Assembly: GCF_002104765.1 (NCBI RefSeq)
Contig: NZ_NCXM01000015.1
Coordinates: 1 to 64,000 of the forward strand
Length of the DNA stretch: 64,000 bases
Origin: Mycolicibacterium vulneris
GTDB lineage: Bacteria > Actinomycetota > Actinomycetes > Mycobacteriales > Mycobacteriaceae
Direction: 5' to 3'
Part shown: positions 41,382 to 50,937 of the stretch, in pieces
Numbering within the stretch: the first letter of the stretch is position 1
How the letters are laid out: every line of letters begins with the position of its first letter
The notes under the pieces: model-generated
The model's input: only the letters and a program-made list of their open reading frames with translations
What the model was told of the DNA's origin: nothing
Databases searched by the model: none
Program-made: the position numbers and the translations under genes

Positions 41382-42661
41382 GCCCGTACCGCCGCGGCCA
41401 GCAGCTCGTCGTCCTCGGGCGACACCGTGCACAGGTCGAGAAGGCACCGGCCGCCTTCCAGGCGGCCCACGACGGGTGGGCTGCCGAGGCGCAGTGCGGC
41501 GGCGTAGGACTCGGGCAGGCTCACCGCGGCGCTCGGCAATTCCACGCCGGGCGCCCCGCCGCCGCCGACGGCCGCGACGCAGTCCACCGCCATGGCGCCG
41601 GGCATCCCGCCGGCCAGCGACTCGGCCCGGGCGCGCAACCGCTCGACGTCCGCGGCCAGCGCCTGCGCCACCGGCGGGGGCGGCCCCAGCAGCGTCGCCT
41701 CCAGCGCGGCCAGCGTCAGCTTGTCGACCCGCAGGGCGCGCGCCGCGGGATGGCGGCGGATCCGCTCGATCAGCTCGGCGCGGCCGAAGAGCAACCCGGC
41801 CTGCGGCCCGCCCAGCAGCTTGTCCCCGCTCGCGGTGACCAGGTCCGCGCCGTCGGCCAGCATCGACGTCGTGTCCGGCTCGTCGGGCAGCACCGGGTGC
41901 GGCGACAGCAGGCCGGAGCCGATGTCGACCACCAGCGGTACGCCGAGCCTGCGCAGTTCCGGCGCCAGCGTGGCGACGTCGACGGCCGAGGTGAAGCCGC
42001 TGACGTGGAAGTTGGACGGATGCACCTTCAGCACAAAACCGGTCTGCGGCCCTAGCGCCTCGGTGTAGTCGCGCAGGCTGGTGCGGTTGGTGGTGCCGAC
42101 TTCGCGCAGCCGCGATCCGGTGGATTCCAGCAGCTCAGGGATGCGGAACCCGTCGCCGATTTCGACGAGCTCACCGCGGCTGAGCACGATCTCCTTGCCC
42201 GGGGCCAGCGCCATGGCGGTCAACAGCAGCGCGGCCGCGTTGTTGTTGACGATGTGCACGCCGCCGGCGGTCGGCACCGCACCCGCCAGCGCGGCCAGCG
42301 CACCCCGGCCGCGGCGCGCGCGCCGGCCCGTCGCCAGGTCGAACTCGACGTCGGTGGCACCGCCGGCGGCGACCACCGCGTCCAGCGCGGCCCGCGACAG
42401 CGGGGCGCGGCCCAGATTGGTGTGCACCACCACCCCGGTGGCGTTGATGACCGGTCGCAGGCTCGAGGCGGTGGCGGGAAGCGCGGCGACCGCGTGCTCG
42501 GCGACCTGCTCGGGTGCGATCTCGCCGGCGCGCGCCCGCCGCTGGGCCGCGGTGATCACCGACTTCACCAGGTCGCGGCCCAGCACCCGCTGCGCCGCGA
42601 CCAGCCGCGGATCGGCGAGCAAGGTGTCGGTGCCGGGCACCCGTCGGCGTGGGTCGCTCAT
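41369..42661 (-). CDS. selA: L-seryl-tRNA(Sec) selenium transferase
   Basis: A 430-residue PLP enzyme that converts seryl-tRNA-Sec to selenocysteyl-tRNA-Sec using selenophosphate. The PLP lysine is in VTASGDKLLGGPQAG (about residue 280); ATGVVVHTNLGRAPLS near residue 76 and VVDIGSGLL are family hallmarks. It begins 18 bases downstream of the tRNA-Sec gene on the same strand and overlaps selB, so the three form one unit. Confidence 0.95.
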   Translation of the reverse strand: MSDPRRRVPGTDTLLADPRLVAAQRVLGRDLVKSVITAAQRRARAGEIAPEQVAEHAVAALPATASSLRPVINATGVVVHTNLGRAPLSRAALDAVVAAGGATDVEFDLATGRRARRGRGALAALAGAVPTAGGVHIVNNNAAALLLTAMALAPGKEIVLSRGELVEIGDGFRIPELLESTGSRLREVGTTNRTSLRDYTEALGPQTGFVLKVHPSNFHVSGFTSAVDVATLAPELRRLGVPLVVDIGSGLLSPHPVLPDEPDTTSMLADGADLVTASGDKLLGGPQAGLLFGRAELIERIRRHPAARALRVDKLTLAALEATLLGPPPPVAQALAADVERLRARAESLAGGMPGAMAVDCVAAVGGGGAPGVELPSAAVSLPESYAAALRLGSPPVVGRLEGGRCLLDLCTVSPEDDELLAAAVRACLS

Positions 42662-42679
42662 GTCGGGCTCGAAAGAACA

Positions 42680-42774
42680 TGGCGGAGGCGGACGGGAATT
42701 GAACCCGCCAACGGCAGCGACTGCCGTTCGACGGTTTTGAAGACCGCGCCGGTCACCAGACCGGACACGCCTCC
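42680..42774 (-). tRNA. selC: tRNA-Sec (anticodon UCA)
   Basis: A 95-base tRNA on the reverse strand. Acceptor arms GGAGGCG (from 42774) and CGCCTCC (to 42684) pair perfectly; CCA is encoded at the 3' end (42682-42680). The anticodon loop CTTCAAA gives UCA, which reads UGA. A long variable arm (GAACGGCAGTCGCTGCCGTT) and the TTC loop of the T arm are present. Length and long variable arm are typical of tRNA-Sec. It lies 18 bases before selA and 45 before the divergent selD. Confidence 0.95.
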
Positions 42775-42819
42775 TTCAGCCATGGCGCCAATTGTCGCAG
42801 CCTCCGCGGCGCGGGCACC

Positions 42820-43821
42820 ATGGACGTCGTGACGTACCGGCTGACTCAATACGCCCATGGTGGCGGCTGCGCCTGCAAGATCCCGCCCGGTGAGCTCGAG
42901 GAGGTTGTCCGCGGGCTGGGTTCGAACCCGCCGCGGGACGCGGTCGGGGAGCTGCTGGTGGGCCTGGACAACGGCGACGACGCGGCGGTGGTCCGCATCC
43001 AGGACGGTACGGCGCTGATCGCGACGACCGACTTCTTCACCCCGGTGGTGGACGACGCCTACGACTGGGGCCGGATCGCGGCCACCAACGCGCTGTCCGA
43101 CGTCTACGCGATGGGCGGGCGCCCGGTGGTCGCGGTGAACCTGCTGGGCTGGCCGCGGGAGGTGCTGCCGTTCGAGCTGGCCGCCGAGACGCTGCGCGGC
43201 GGGCTGGACGTGTGCGGCCTGGCCGGCTGCCACCTGGCCGGCGGGCACAGCGTCGACGACCCCGAACCCAAGTACGGGCTGGCGGTCACCGGGATCGCCG
43301 ACCCAAACCGCTTGCTGCGCAACGATTCCGGTAAACCGGGAACGCCGCTGTCGCTGACCAAGCCGCTCGGTGTCGGTGTCCTGAACAACAGGCACAAGGC
43401 CACCGGGGAGCGCTTCGCGGAGGCGATCGCCATGATGACCACGCTCAACGCCGAGGCGGCCGCCGCGGCGCTGGCGGCCGGTGTCGAATGTGCCACGGAC
43501 ATCACCGGTTTCGGGCTGCTCGGACATCTGTACAAGCTGGCTCGGGCCAGCGGCGTGACGGCGGTGATCGACTCGACGGCGGTGCCCTACCTGGACGGCG
43601 CGCGCGAGGCGCTGGCGGCCGGCTACCTCAGCGGCGGCACCCGGCGAAACCTCGACTGGGTCGCGCCGCACGCCGACCTGTCGGCCGTCGGCCAGGACGA
43701 CGCCCTGTTGCTCGCCGACGCGCAGACCTCCGGTGGGCTGCTGATCGCCGGCGAGATTCCGGGGGCGCCCGTCATCGGCGAGCTGGTGCCGCGCGGCCAG
43801 CACACCATCGTGGTGCGCTGA
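42820..43821 (+). CDS. selD: Selenide, water dikinase
   Basis: A 333-residue enzyme that makes selenophosphate from selenide and ATP. The catalytic pair is Cys17 and Lys20 in HGGGCACKIPP, so the active-site residue is cysteine rather than selenocysteine. Metal/ATP motifs DNGDDAAV, TTDFFTPVVDD and HSVDDPEPKYG follow. It is divergent from tRNA-Sec and begins the transcript that includes fdhABC, 80 bases upstream of fdhA. Confidence 0.96.
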   Translation: MDVVTYRLTQYAHGGGCACKIPPGELEEVVRGLGSNPPRDAVGELLVGLDNGDDAAVVRIQDGTALIATTDFFTPVVDDAYDWGRIAATNALSDVYAMGGRPVVAVNLLGWPREVLPFELAAETLRGGLDVCGLAGCHLAGGHSVDDPEPKYGLAVTGIADPNRLLRNDSGKPGTPLSLTKPLGVGVLNNRHKATGERFAEAIAMMTTLNAEAAAAALAAGVECATDITGFGLLGHLYKLARASGVTAVIDSTAVPYLDGAREALAAGYLSGGTRRNLDWVAPHADLSAVGQDDALLLADAQTSGGLLIAGEIPGAPVIGELVPRGQHTIVVR

Positions 43822-43901
43822 GCGGGCCGATCGCATCAAGGTGCATGGCGACCCGCTGCGCCCGGCTTCGCCGCGCTTGCGATCGCCATTAGGGTGAGGA
43901 C

Positions 43902-46900
43902 ATGGCCCTGCGCGAAGTCTTTCTGGAATGGCCCGTCCTGCGCCAGTTGCGGTCGACGGACAAGCTCGGCCGCGGCTCGGCGGTGACGTCCAAACACACC
44001 CGCGCGATCACGCCGCGCACCACGACGGCCGACCGCGTGGTGCAGAGCATCTGTCCCTACTGCGCCGTCGGCTGCGGGCAGCGGGTGTACGTCAAGGACG
44101 AGAGGGTAGTCCAGATCGAGGGCGATCCCGATTCGCCGATCTCGCGAGGACGGTTGTGCCCCAAGGGTTCTGCCAGTGAGCAACTAGTGAATTCGCCCGG
44201 ACGACAGTTGCAGGTGCTCTACCGCGCACCGCGCGCGACCGAATGGCAACCGCTGGAGCTGGACACCGCGATCGACATGATCGCCGACCGCTTCCTGGAG
44301 TCCCGCCGCCACACCTGGCAGGACATCGACAAGAAGGGCAACCTGCTGCGCCGCACCATGGGGATCGCCGCACTCGGCGGTGCGACGCTGGACAACGAAG
44401 AGAACTACCTCATCAAGAAGCTCTTCACCGCCGCGGGCGCTATTCAGATCGAGAACCAAGCTCGTATTTGACACTCCGCCACGGTTCCCGGTCTGGGAGC
44501 CTCCTTCGGGCGTGGCGGCGCCACCCAAACACTGCAAGACATGGCCAATGCCGACTGCATCGTCATCCAGGGCTCCAACATGGCCGAATGCCATCCCGTG
44601 GGGTTCCAGTGGGTGGAGGAGGCCAGGGCCCGGGGCGCCCGCATCATTCATGTCGATCCGCGGTTCACCCGCACGTCGGCGGTGTCGGACAAACACATTC
44701 CGATCCGCGCCGGTTCGGACGTGGTGCTGCTCGGCGCGTTGATCAACCACATCCTGTCCAATGACCTGTGGTTCAAGGAGTACGTGGTGGCGTATACCAA
44801 TGCCGCCACCCTGATCAACGAAAACTTCAGGGATACCGAGGATCTCGGCGGCCTGTTCTCCGGATTCGACCCCGAAACCGGGCAGTACGACACGTCGAGC
44901 TGGGCTTACGACGAGCAGGACAACGGCCAGATCGAGTCCCCGGGCGGGGGCCACACGCACGGCGCCGCCGCCTCGGAAAGCGGAGCCGGGCAAGAGCACG
45001 GTAGCGGCGGTCCGCCGCTGGCGCACGCCAAGGTGAAGCGCGACGAAACCTTGCAGCACCCGCGCACGGTGTTCCAGATACTCAAGCGCCACTACGCCCG
45101 CTACACCCCTGAGATGGTCAAGGACATCTGCGGTATCAGCCGCGAGGACTTCGACTATCTGGCCCAATCCATCGTGGAGAACTCCGGGCGCGAGCGCACC
45201 ACCTGCTTCGCCTACGCCGTCGGCTGGACCCAGCACACTCTCGGCGCCCAATTCATCCGCACCGCAACGATTTTGCAGCTGCTGACGGGCAACGTGGGCA
45301 GACCCGGCAGCGGTATCATGGCGCTGCGTGGTCACGCCACCATCCAGGGCTCCACCGACATCCCCACGTTGTTCAATCTGCTGCCCGGGTACCTGCCGAT
45401 GCCGAAGGCGGGCACGCACGACACCTTCGCCGATTACCTCGACCAGGTGAGCTCCAAGAAGCAGAAAGGCTTCTGGGCCAACGCCGATGCCTACACCGTC
45501 AGCCTGCTCAAGGCGTGGTGGGGGGATGCGGCCACCGCGGACAACGACTGGGCCTACGACTACCTGCCCCGGTTGTCCGGTCCGCACGGCACCTATCAGA
45601 CGGTGATGGGAATGCTGGACGACGAGGTCGAGGGCTACTTCCTGCTCGGACAGAACCCCGCCGTGGGTTCGGCCCACGGCCGCATGCAGCGCCTAGGCAT
45701 GTCGCATCTCAAGTGGCTGGTTGTCCGCGACTTCAATCTCATCGAATCGGCCACCTGGTGGAAGGACGGGCCGGAGATCGCGTCGGGTGAACTCAAGACC
45801 TCCGACATCGAGACCGAGGTGTTCTTCCTGCCCGCCGCAACGCATGTCGAGAAGGCGGGATCGTTCACCCAGACCCAGCGACTGTTGCAATGGCGTCACA
45901 AGGCCGTCGAGCCGCCGGGCCAGTGCCAGAGCGAACTGCAGTTCTTCTACGAGCTCGGCAACCGGATCCGGCAACGGCTGGCCGGCTCGACCGACGAGCG
46001 GGACCGGCCGCTGCTGGACCTGACGTGGGACTACCCGACGGACGAGCACGGCGATCCCGACGGGGAAGCGGTGCTGGCCGAGGTCAACGGGTATCGGGTC
46101 GGCGGCGCCGACACCGGAACACCGTTGACCTCCTACACCGAGCTGCGCGCCGACGGGTCGACGGCCGCCGGCTGCTGGATCTACACCGGGGTGTACGCGA
46201 ACGCCACCAACCAGGCGGCCCGCCGGGTGCCGCACGGCGGTGACTCCCCGAGCCAGTCCGAGTGGGGCTGGGCGTGGCCCGCCGACCGGCGGGTGCTCTA
46301 CAACCGCGCCTCGGCCGACCCCGAGGGCAAGCCGTGGAGCGAACGCAAGAAGTACGTCTGGTGGGACTCGGACGAAAAGCGCTGGGTCGGGTACGACGTG
46401 CCGGACTTCGTGGCCGACCGGGCGCCCGGTAGCCGGCCCGACCCCGAGCTGGGTGGCCCCGACGCGCTGGCCGGGGACGACCCGTTCATCATGCAGGCCG
46501 ACGGTAAGGGCTGGCTGTTCGCGCCGAAGGGCATGGTCGACGGGCCGCTGCCGACGCATTACGAGCCGCAGGAGTCACCGGTCACCAATGCGCTCTACCC
46601 GCAGCAGCGCAACCCGGCGCGAATCACGTTCCCGCGCAAAGATAATCTCAGCGCACCCAGCGCAGGCGATCCCGGCGCCGAGGTCTACCCCTACGTCTTC
46701 ACGACCTACCGGCTCACCGAGCACCACACCGCCGGCGGCATGAGCCGGTGGCTGCCGTACCTGTCGGAGCTGCAACCGGAGATGTTCTGCGAGGTGTCCC
46801 CGGAACTGGCCGCCGAACGCGGCCTCGAGCCCTACGGGTGGGCCACCATCATCTCGCCGCGCTCCGCGATCGAAGCCCGGGTGCTGGTCACCAAGCGGGT

Positions 46901-47243
46901 CAGCCCGCTGATCATCAACGGCCACACCGTGCATCAGATCGGGCTGCCGTACCACTGGGGCGTGGGTAGCGACGCGGTGGTCAGCGGCGATGCGGCCAAC
47001 GACCTGCTCGGCGTGACGCTTGATCCCAACGTGCAGATCCAGGAGTCCAAGGCCGGCTCGTGCGACATCCGCCCGGGGCGCCGTCCGCAGGGCGAGGAGC
47101 TGCTGCACCTGATCGCCGAATACCAGTCCCGATCGGGCGCCACCACCGAGACGGACAATGTACGGATCGACGATGCGGTGTGGGACATCATCGGGCCGCC
47201 GGACACGAGGAGGGCAGATGGGCCAGCTGATCGGACCGACTGA
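43902..47243 (+). CDS. fdhA: Formate dehydrogenase catalytic subunit, selenoprotein
   Basis: Read through the in-frame UGA at 44469-44471 as selenocysteine (residue 190), this is one 1113-residue Mo/W-bisPGD formate dehydrogenase. A [4Fe-4S] site is formed by Cys51, Cys54, Cys58 (CPYCAVGC) and Cys86. The segment around Sec is ENQARI-U-HSATVPGLGASFG; the His after Sec and the FGRGGATQ stretch are the conserved active-site surroundings. Molybdopterin domains follow (CIVIQGSNMAECHP, HVDPRFTRTS, GQNPAVGSAHG), ending in the beta-barrel domain. A standard gene caller would split it into 43902-44471 and 44541-47243. RBS GGTGAGGA precedes the ATG. No twin-arginine signal is visible. Confidence 0.94.
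44469..44501 (+). promoter_or_regulatory. UGA selenocysteine codon and SECIS hairpin
   Basis: UGA (44469-44471) is followed after 11 bases by a 7-bp stem, GGTTCCC (44483-44489) with GGGAGCC (44495-44501), one G-U pair, capped by the 5-base loop GGTCT. A GGUCU apical loop on a short stem about 11 bases past UGA is the form recognised by bacterial SelB in E. coli fdhF. Confidence 0.93.
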
Positions 47244-48201
47244 CCCGGCCACCGATGCCGGTTGGTCGGATCGCAAGCCGCGCAAGGGGTTCTTCACCGA
47301 CACCTCGATCTGCATCGGTTGCAAGGCCTGCGAAGTCGCGTGCAAGGAGTGGAACCGCAACCCGCGCGACGGCGACCTCGAGCTGTTGGGGTCGTCGTAC
47401 GACAACACCGGGGCGCTGGGCGCCAGCACCTGGCGGCACGTTGCCTTCATCGAGCAGGGCCGTGACCGCATCGAAGAGGCCCGCGAATCCGGTCGCGCGC
47501 TGATCAATCTCGGCATGCCCGCCATCCCCGGTGCCGCTAAACCCGAGGAACCAGAGCCTGTTTCGCAGCCGCTGCACACCCCGGAATTCCGCTGGCTGAT
47601 GTCGTCGGACGTGTGCAAGCACTGTACGCACGCCGGCTGCCTTGACGTCTGTCCGACGGGCGCGTTGTTCCGCACCGAATTCGGCACCGTGGTGGTGCAG
47701 AACGACGTGTGCAACGGCTGCGGAACCTGCGTGGCGGGATGCCCGTTCGGCGTGGTCGAACGGCGCAGCGACGGCACGTACGCGACTCCGGTGGAGCGCC
47801 CGGGGAGGCCGAAAGAGGAATTCGTCACCGGCGTCGCCCAGAAGTGCACGCTCTGCTACGACCGCCTGGTCGAGGACCAGGTACCGGCATGCGCCAAGAC
47901 CTGCCCGACGACGTCGATCAAGTTCGGCAATCACGACGAGTTGGTCACCCAGGCGCGCGAGCGCGTCGCGCAGCTGCACGCCGAAGGCCGCACCGAGGCA
48001 AGGCTTTACGGTGCCAACGAGAACGACGGCGTGGGTGGGATCGGGTCGGTGTTCCTGCTGCTCGACGAGCCGGAGGTGTACGGGCTGCCGCCAGATCCGC
48101 GGGTGTGCACGGCCGACCTGAAGACCATGTTCAAGCGGGCGAGCATGGCCGCGGCCGGCATGGTCGGCGCGGCCGCGTGGGCATTCTGGAGTAGCCGGTG
48201 A
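47218..48201 (+). CDS. fdhB: Formate dehydrogenase iron-sulfur subunit
   Basis: A 327-residue electron-transfer subunit with four [4Fe-4S] clusters: CIGCKACEVACKEW (about 31-44), CKHCTHAGCLDVCPTG, CNGCGTCVAGCPFG and CTLCYDRLVEDQVPACAKTCP. A short hydrophobic C-terminal segment (AAAGMVGAAAWAFW) may anchor it to the membrane. The ATG at 47218 follows GAGGAGGG and lies inside the end of fdhA (26-base overlap); its stop overlaps the fdhC start. Confidence 0.95.
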   Translation: MGQLIGPTDPATDAGWSDRKPRKGFFTDTSICIGCKACEVACKEWNRNPRDGDLELLGSSYDNTGALGASTWRHVAFIEQGRDRIEEARESGRALINLGMPAIPGAAKPEEPEPVSQPLHTPEFRWLMSSDVCKHCTHAGCLDVCPTGALFRTEFGTVVVQNDVCNGCGTCVAGCPFGVVERRSDGTYATPVERPGRPKEEFVTGVAQKCTLCYDRLVEDQVPACAKTCPTTSIKFGNHDELVTQARERVAQLHAEGRTEARLYGANENDGVGGIGSVFLLLDEPEVYGLPPDPRVCTADLKTMFKRASMAAAGMVGAAAWAFWSSR

Positions 48202-49277
48202 GTACCTCGGAATTCGACAGCTTCCGCCCGCCGGAACCCGGCAGGCGCCGCAAAGGCAGGCGTGCGGGCCGTCGCGGCGGCGGCGACGGGTCACGCGAGA
48301 TGCCGATGGTTCCCGACGCCGAATTCATCTCGTATTACGGACGCCCGGTGGTCAAGCCGGCGCCATGGGGACACGAGGTGGCGGCGTACCTCTTCCTGGG
48401 CGGCGTCGCCGGCGGGTCCGGTCTGCTGGCGGCCGGCGCCCAGCTCACCGGGCGAAACACGTTGCGCCGCAATACCAGGCTGTCCGCCCTGATCGCCGTG
48501 TCGCTCGGCGCCGTCGCCCTGGTGAAGGACCTGGGCCGGCCCGAGCGTTTCGTCAACATGTTGCGGACGGTCAAGCTGACCTCGCCGATGAGCATCGGCT
48601 CGTGGATCCTCAGCTTCTTCTCCGCCGGCATCGGTGTCGCCGCGGCCGCCGAGGTGGACCGGATGACCGGTGAGCGAATACCGTTGGGCCCGTTGCGGCC
48701 CGTCCTGCGCGCCGCGGAGGGGCCGGCCGGACTTGAAGCCGCCGTCTTCGCGGCACCGCTGGCCGTCTATACCGCGGTGCTGCTCACCGACACCGCGACC
48801 CCGACGTGGAACGCCGCGTATCGAGACCTGCCTTTTGTGTTCGTCAGCTCGGCGAGCCTGGCCGCGTCCGGGTTGGCGATGATCACCACCCCGGTCGCCG
48901 AGGCGGGGCCGGCCCGCAAGCTGGCCGTCATCGGCGCGGTCAGCGACCTGATCTCCGCACGGTTCACCGAGTACCGGATGGACCCGGTGACCCGGGAACC
49001 GCTGCACCACGGAACACCCGGGCGGTTGCTGTCGGCCAGCGAATGGCTTGCCGCCGCAGGGGGTTTGGGCGCGCTGCTGGGCGGACGGCACCGCGGTGTC
49101 GCCGCCCTGTCCGGCCTGACGTTGCTGACGGCGTCGGCGCTGCTGAGGTTCGGCTTCTTCGAGGCGGGCAAGGAATCGGCCGGCGACCCCCGCTACACGA
49201 TCGAGCCGCAGAAGCGCAGGCTCGCAGCCCGCCGGGCGGCCGGCGTCACCGGGGACTCCATCACCACCGCGGACTGA
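48198..49277 (+). CDS. fdhC: NrfD/PsrC-type membrane subunit of formate dehydrogenase
   Basis: A 359-residue membrane protein with a basic N-terminus (residues 14-34) and about eight helices of the NrfD/PsrC family (AAYLFLGGVAGGSGLLAAG; DLGRPERFVNMLRTVKLTSPMS is the conserved loop, quoted in part). NrfD-type subunits pass electrons to menaquinone, so this enzyme should link formate oxidation to the respiratory chain rather than to NAD. GTG start overlaps the fdhB stop (GTGA). Confidence 0.9.
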   Translation: MSTSEFDSFRPPEPGRRRKGRRAGRRGGGDGSREMPMVPDAEFISYYGRPVVKPAPWGHEVAAYLFLGGVAGGSGLLAAGAQLTGRNTLRRNTRLSALIAVSLGAVALVKDLGRPERFVNMLRTVKLTSPMSIGSWILSFFSAGIGVAAAAEVDRMTGERIPLGPLRPVLRAAEGPAGLEAAVFAAPLAVYTAVLLTDTATPTWNAAYRDLPFVFVSSASLAASGLAMITTPVAEAGPARKLAVIGAVSDLISARFTEYRMDPVTREPLHHGTPGRLLSASEWLAAAGGLGALLGGRHRGVAALSGLTLLTASALLRFGFFEAGKESAGDPRYTIEPQKRRLAARRAAGVTGDSITTAD

Positions 49278-49288
49278 ACGCCGGGGTC

Positions 49289-49313
49289 GTTTGCGTCCGG
49301 AGTAGCCGGGTAC
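49289..49313 (+). promoter_or_regulatory. SigF-type promoter, near-leaderless
   Basis: GTTT (49289-49292), 15 bases, GGGTAC (49308-49313). This fits the mycobacterial SigF / Bacillus SigB consensus. The gene's ATG is only 10 bases after the -10, so the mRNA would have almost no leader. Confidence 0.65.
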
Positions 49314-49322
49314 TCCTCACGC

Positions 49323-50309
49323 ATGACGAATTTTGGCTACACTTTGATGACCGAACAGAGTGGACCCAAAGACCTTGTCCGGTATGCGGTTTCGGCTGAG
49401 GAATGCGGCTTCGACTTTCACGTGTGCAGCGACCACTTTTCGCCGTGGCTCACTTCGCAAGGACACGCGCCGAATGCCTGGGCGGTGTTGGGCGCGGTGG
49501 CGCAGGCCACCGAGCGGGTCGACCTCTACACCTATGTGACGTGCCCGACGATGCGATATCACCCCGCCATCGTCGCCCAGCAGGCGGCCACCGTGCAGAT
49601 CCTGTCCGACGGCCGGTTCACCTTGGGCCTGGGCAGCGGTGAAAACCTGAATGAACACGTCGTCGGCAAAGGCTGGCCGACCGTCACGCGCCGGCAGGAC
49701 ATGCTGCGCGAGGCGATCAAAATCATCCGCGAGCTGTTCGGCGGGCATCTGGTGGACTTCACCGGCGACTATTTCCAGGTCGATTCGGCGCGGTTGTGGG
49801 ACGTACCTGAGGTTCCGGTCGGCATCGGGGTGGCCATCGGCGGCACCAAGGCCGTCGACAAGTTCGCCCAGCTGGCCGACCACCTGATCGCCACGGAACC
49901 CGAGAAGCAACTCGTCGACGCCTGGCACGCCGCCCGCCAAGCCGCCAATCTCGCCGGCGGTGGACGCGTGATCGGCCAGATCCCGGTGTCCTGGGACCCC
50001 GACCGTGACACCGCCGTCAAACGCGCGCACGAGCAGTTCCGCTGGTTTGCCGGCGGCTGGAAGGTCAACGCCGACCTGCCGACGCCCGCCGGCTTCGCCG
50101 GGGCAACCCAGTATGTGCGCCCCGAAGACGTCGCCGAGACCATTCCCTGCGGCCCTGACCTCGACGCGATCGTCGAGGGCGTCCGGCCCTACTGGGAAGC
50201 CGGGTTCACCGACATCGCCCTGGTGCAGATCGGCGGCGAAACCCAGGAACGCTTCCTCGAAGAAGCCGCGGAGCCTTTGCTCGCGGCGCTGCGCGACGCA
50301 GCAAACTGA
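49323..50309 (+). CDS. LLM-class F420-dependent oxidoreductase
   Basis: A 328-residue luciferase-like TIM-barrel protein close to F420-dependent glucose-6-phosphate dehydrogenase. FGYTLMTEQSGPKDLVRYA at the start, EECGFDFHVCSDHFSPWL (about 23-40), and GRFTLGLGSGENLNEHVVG (about 99-117) are the cofactor and substrate loops of this group. The family uses reduced deazaflavin F420; the substrate here is unknown, and it is not the canonical Fgd1 locus. It has its own SigF-type promoter and so is probably a stress gene. Confidence 0.88.
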   Translation: MTNFGYTLMTEQSGPKDLVRYAVSAEECGFDFHVCSDHFSPWLTSQGHAPNAWAVLGAVAQATERVDLYTYVTCPTMRYHPAIVAQQAATVQILSDGRFTLGLGSGENLNEHVVGKGWPTVTRRQDMLREAIKIIRELFGGHLVDFTGDYFQVDSARLWDVPEVPVGIGVAIGGTKAVDKFAQLADHLIATEPEKQLVDAWHAARQAANLAGGGRVIGQIPVSWDPDRDTAVKRAHEQFRWFAGGWKVNADLPTPAGFAGATQYVRPEDVAETIPCGPDLDAIVEGVRPYWEAGFTDIALVQIGGETQERFLEEAAEPLLAALRDAAN

Positions 50310-50314
50310 TCGCA

Positions 50315-50340
50315 GGTTTGACCGCTGCGCGCCCGGGTAC
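50315..50340 (+). promoter_or_regulatory. SigF-type promoter
   Basis: GGTTT (50315-50319), 15 bases, GGGTAC (50335-50340): an exact match to the SigF consensus, about 157 bases before the next start codon. It should drive the run of same-strand genes 50498-52539. Confidence 0.7.
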
Positions 50341-50497
50341 CCGCCTCGCAGTCGTGCGCAGCCAGCCAACGCGCGTCGGACGCCGATAGAGCTGGGACGT
50401 GAACGGTCGTTCCGGCGCGCGTTGGCCTTAGAACAACTGCTGCCGCGCAGCCGGCTTGCAGGCATCCGCAATCCGGCAAAGCAGGGGGAGTGAATTT

Positions 50498-50917
50498 GTG
50501 AGCGACCAAACAGGCGACACCACAACCACACTCGTCAAGGCGCTCAGCGGCGCCAGTTTTGGCCTGGGAGTGAGTGAAATGGCGGCCCCGGGGAAAGTCG
50601 CCGCCATCGCGGGTGTGGACGACACCGGCCGGTCGCGGCGGGTGATCCACGCGCTCGGGGTGCGCGAATGCGGCCATGGCGCGGCGCTGCTGGCCGGGCC
50701 GGCCAAGCTGGTGTGGACCCGCGTGGCCGGTGACGTCCTGGACATGGCGCTGTTGATCGCGGGTGTGGTCGCCCGCGGGCCGGGGCGACGGCGCCGGGGT
50801 GTCATTTCGGCCGTACTGCTTTCTGGCATCGCCGGACTCGACCTCTACACGGCGTTGCGAACCACCGGGGCTCGACGCGGTGCTCCGCAGCCACGAGCTC
50901 TTCAATCCGACGGGTAA
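50498..50917 (+). CDS. Small membrane protein, cyclase/dehydrase-associated type
   Basis: A 139-residue protein starting at GTG 50498 after GGGGGAG. Two hydrophobic segments lie at about 85-105 (VAGDVLDMALLIAGVV) and 110-128. The N-terminal half (LSGASFGLGVSEMAAPGKVAAIAGV; RRVIHALGVRECGHGAALLAGP) resembles the membrane part of proteins often labelled cyclase/dehydrase, but no START-like cyclase domain follows. Function unknown. It is first gene after a SigF-type promoter and 20 bases before the PfpI gene. Confidence 0.7.
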   Translation: MSDQTGDTTTTLVKALSGASFGLGVSEMAAPGKVAAIAGVDDTGRSRRVIHALGVRECGHGAALLAGPAKLVWTRVAGDVLDMALLIAGVVARGPGRRRRGVISAVLLSGIAGLDLYTALRTTGARRGAPQPRALQSDG

Positions 50918-50937
50918 TGCAGGAAGGGATGCGACGT

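Noticed and set aside
44541..47243. A separate 900-residue oxidoreductase starting at an internal ATG
   Set aside because: It is the same frame as the upstream 189 codons, separated only by UGA with a SECIS hairpin, and lacks the N-terminal iron-sulfur domain on its own. It is the C-terminal part of fdhA.
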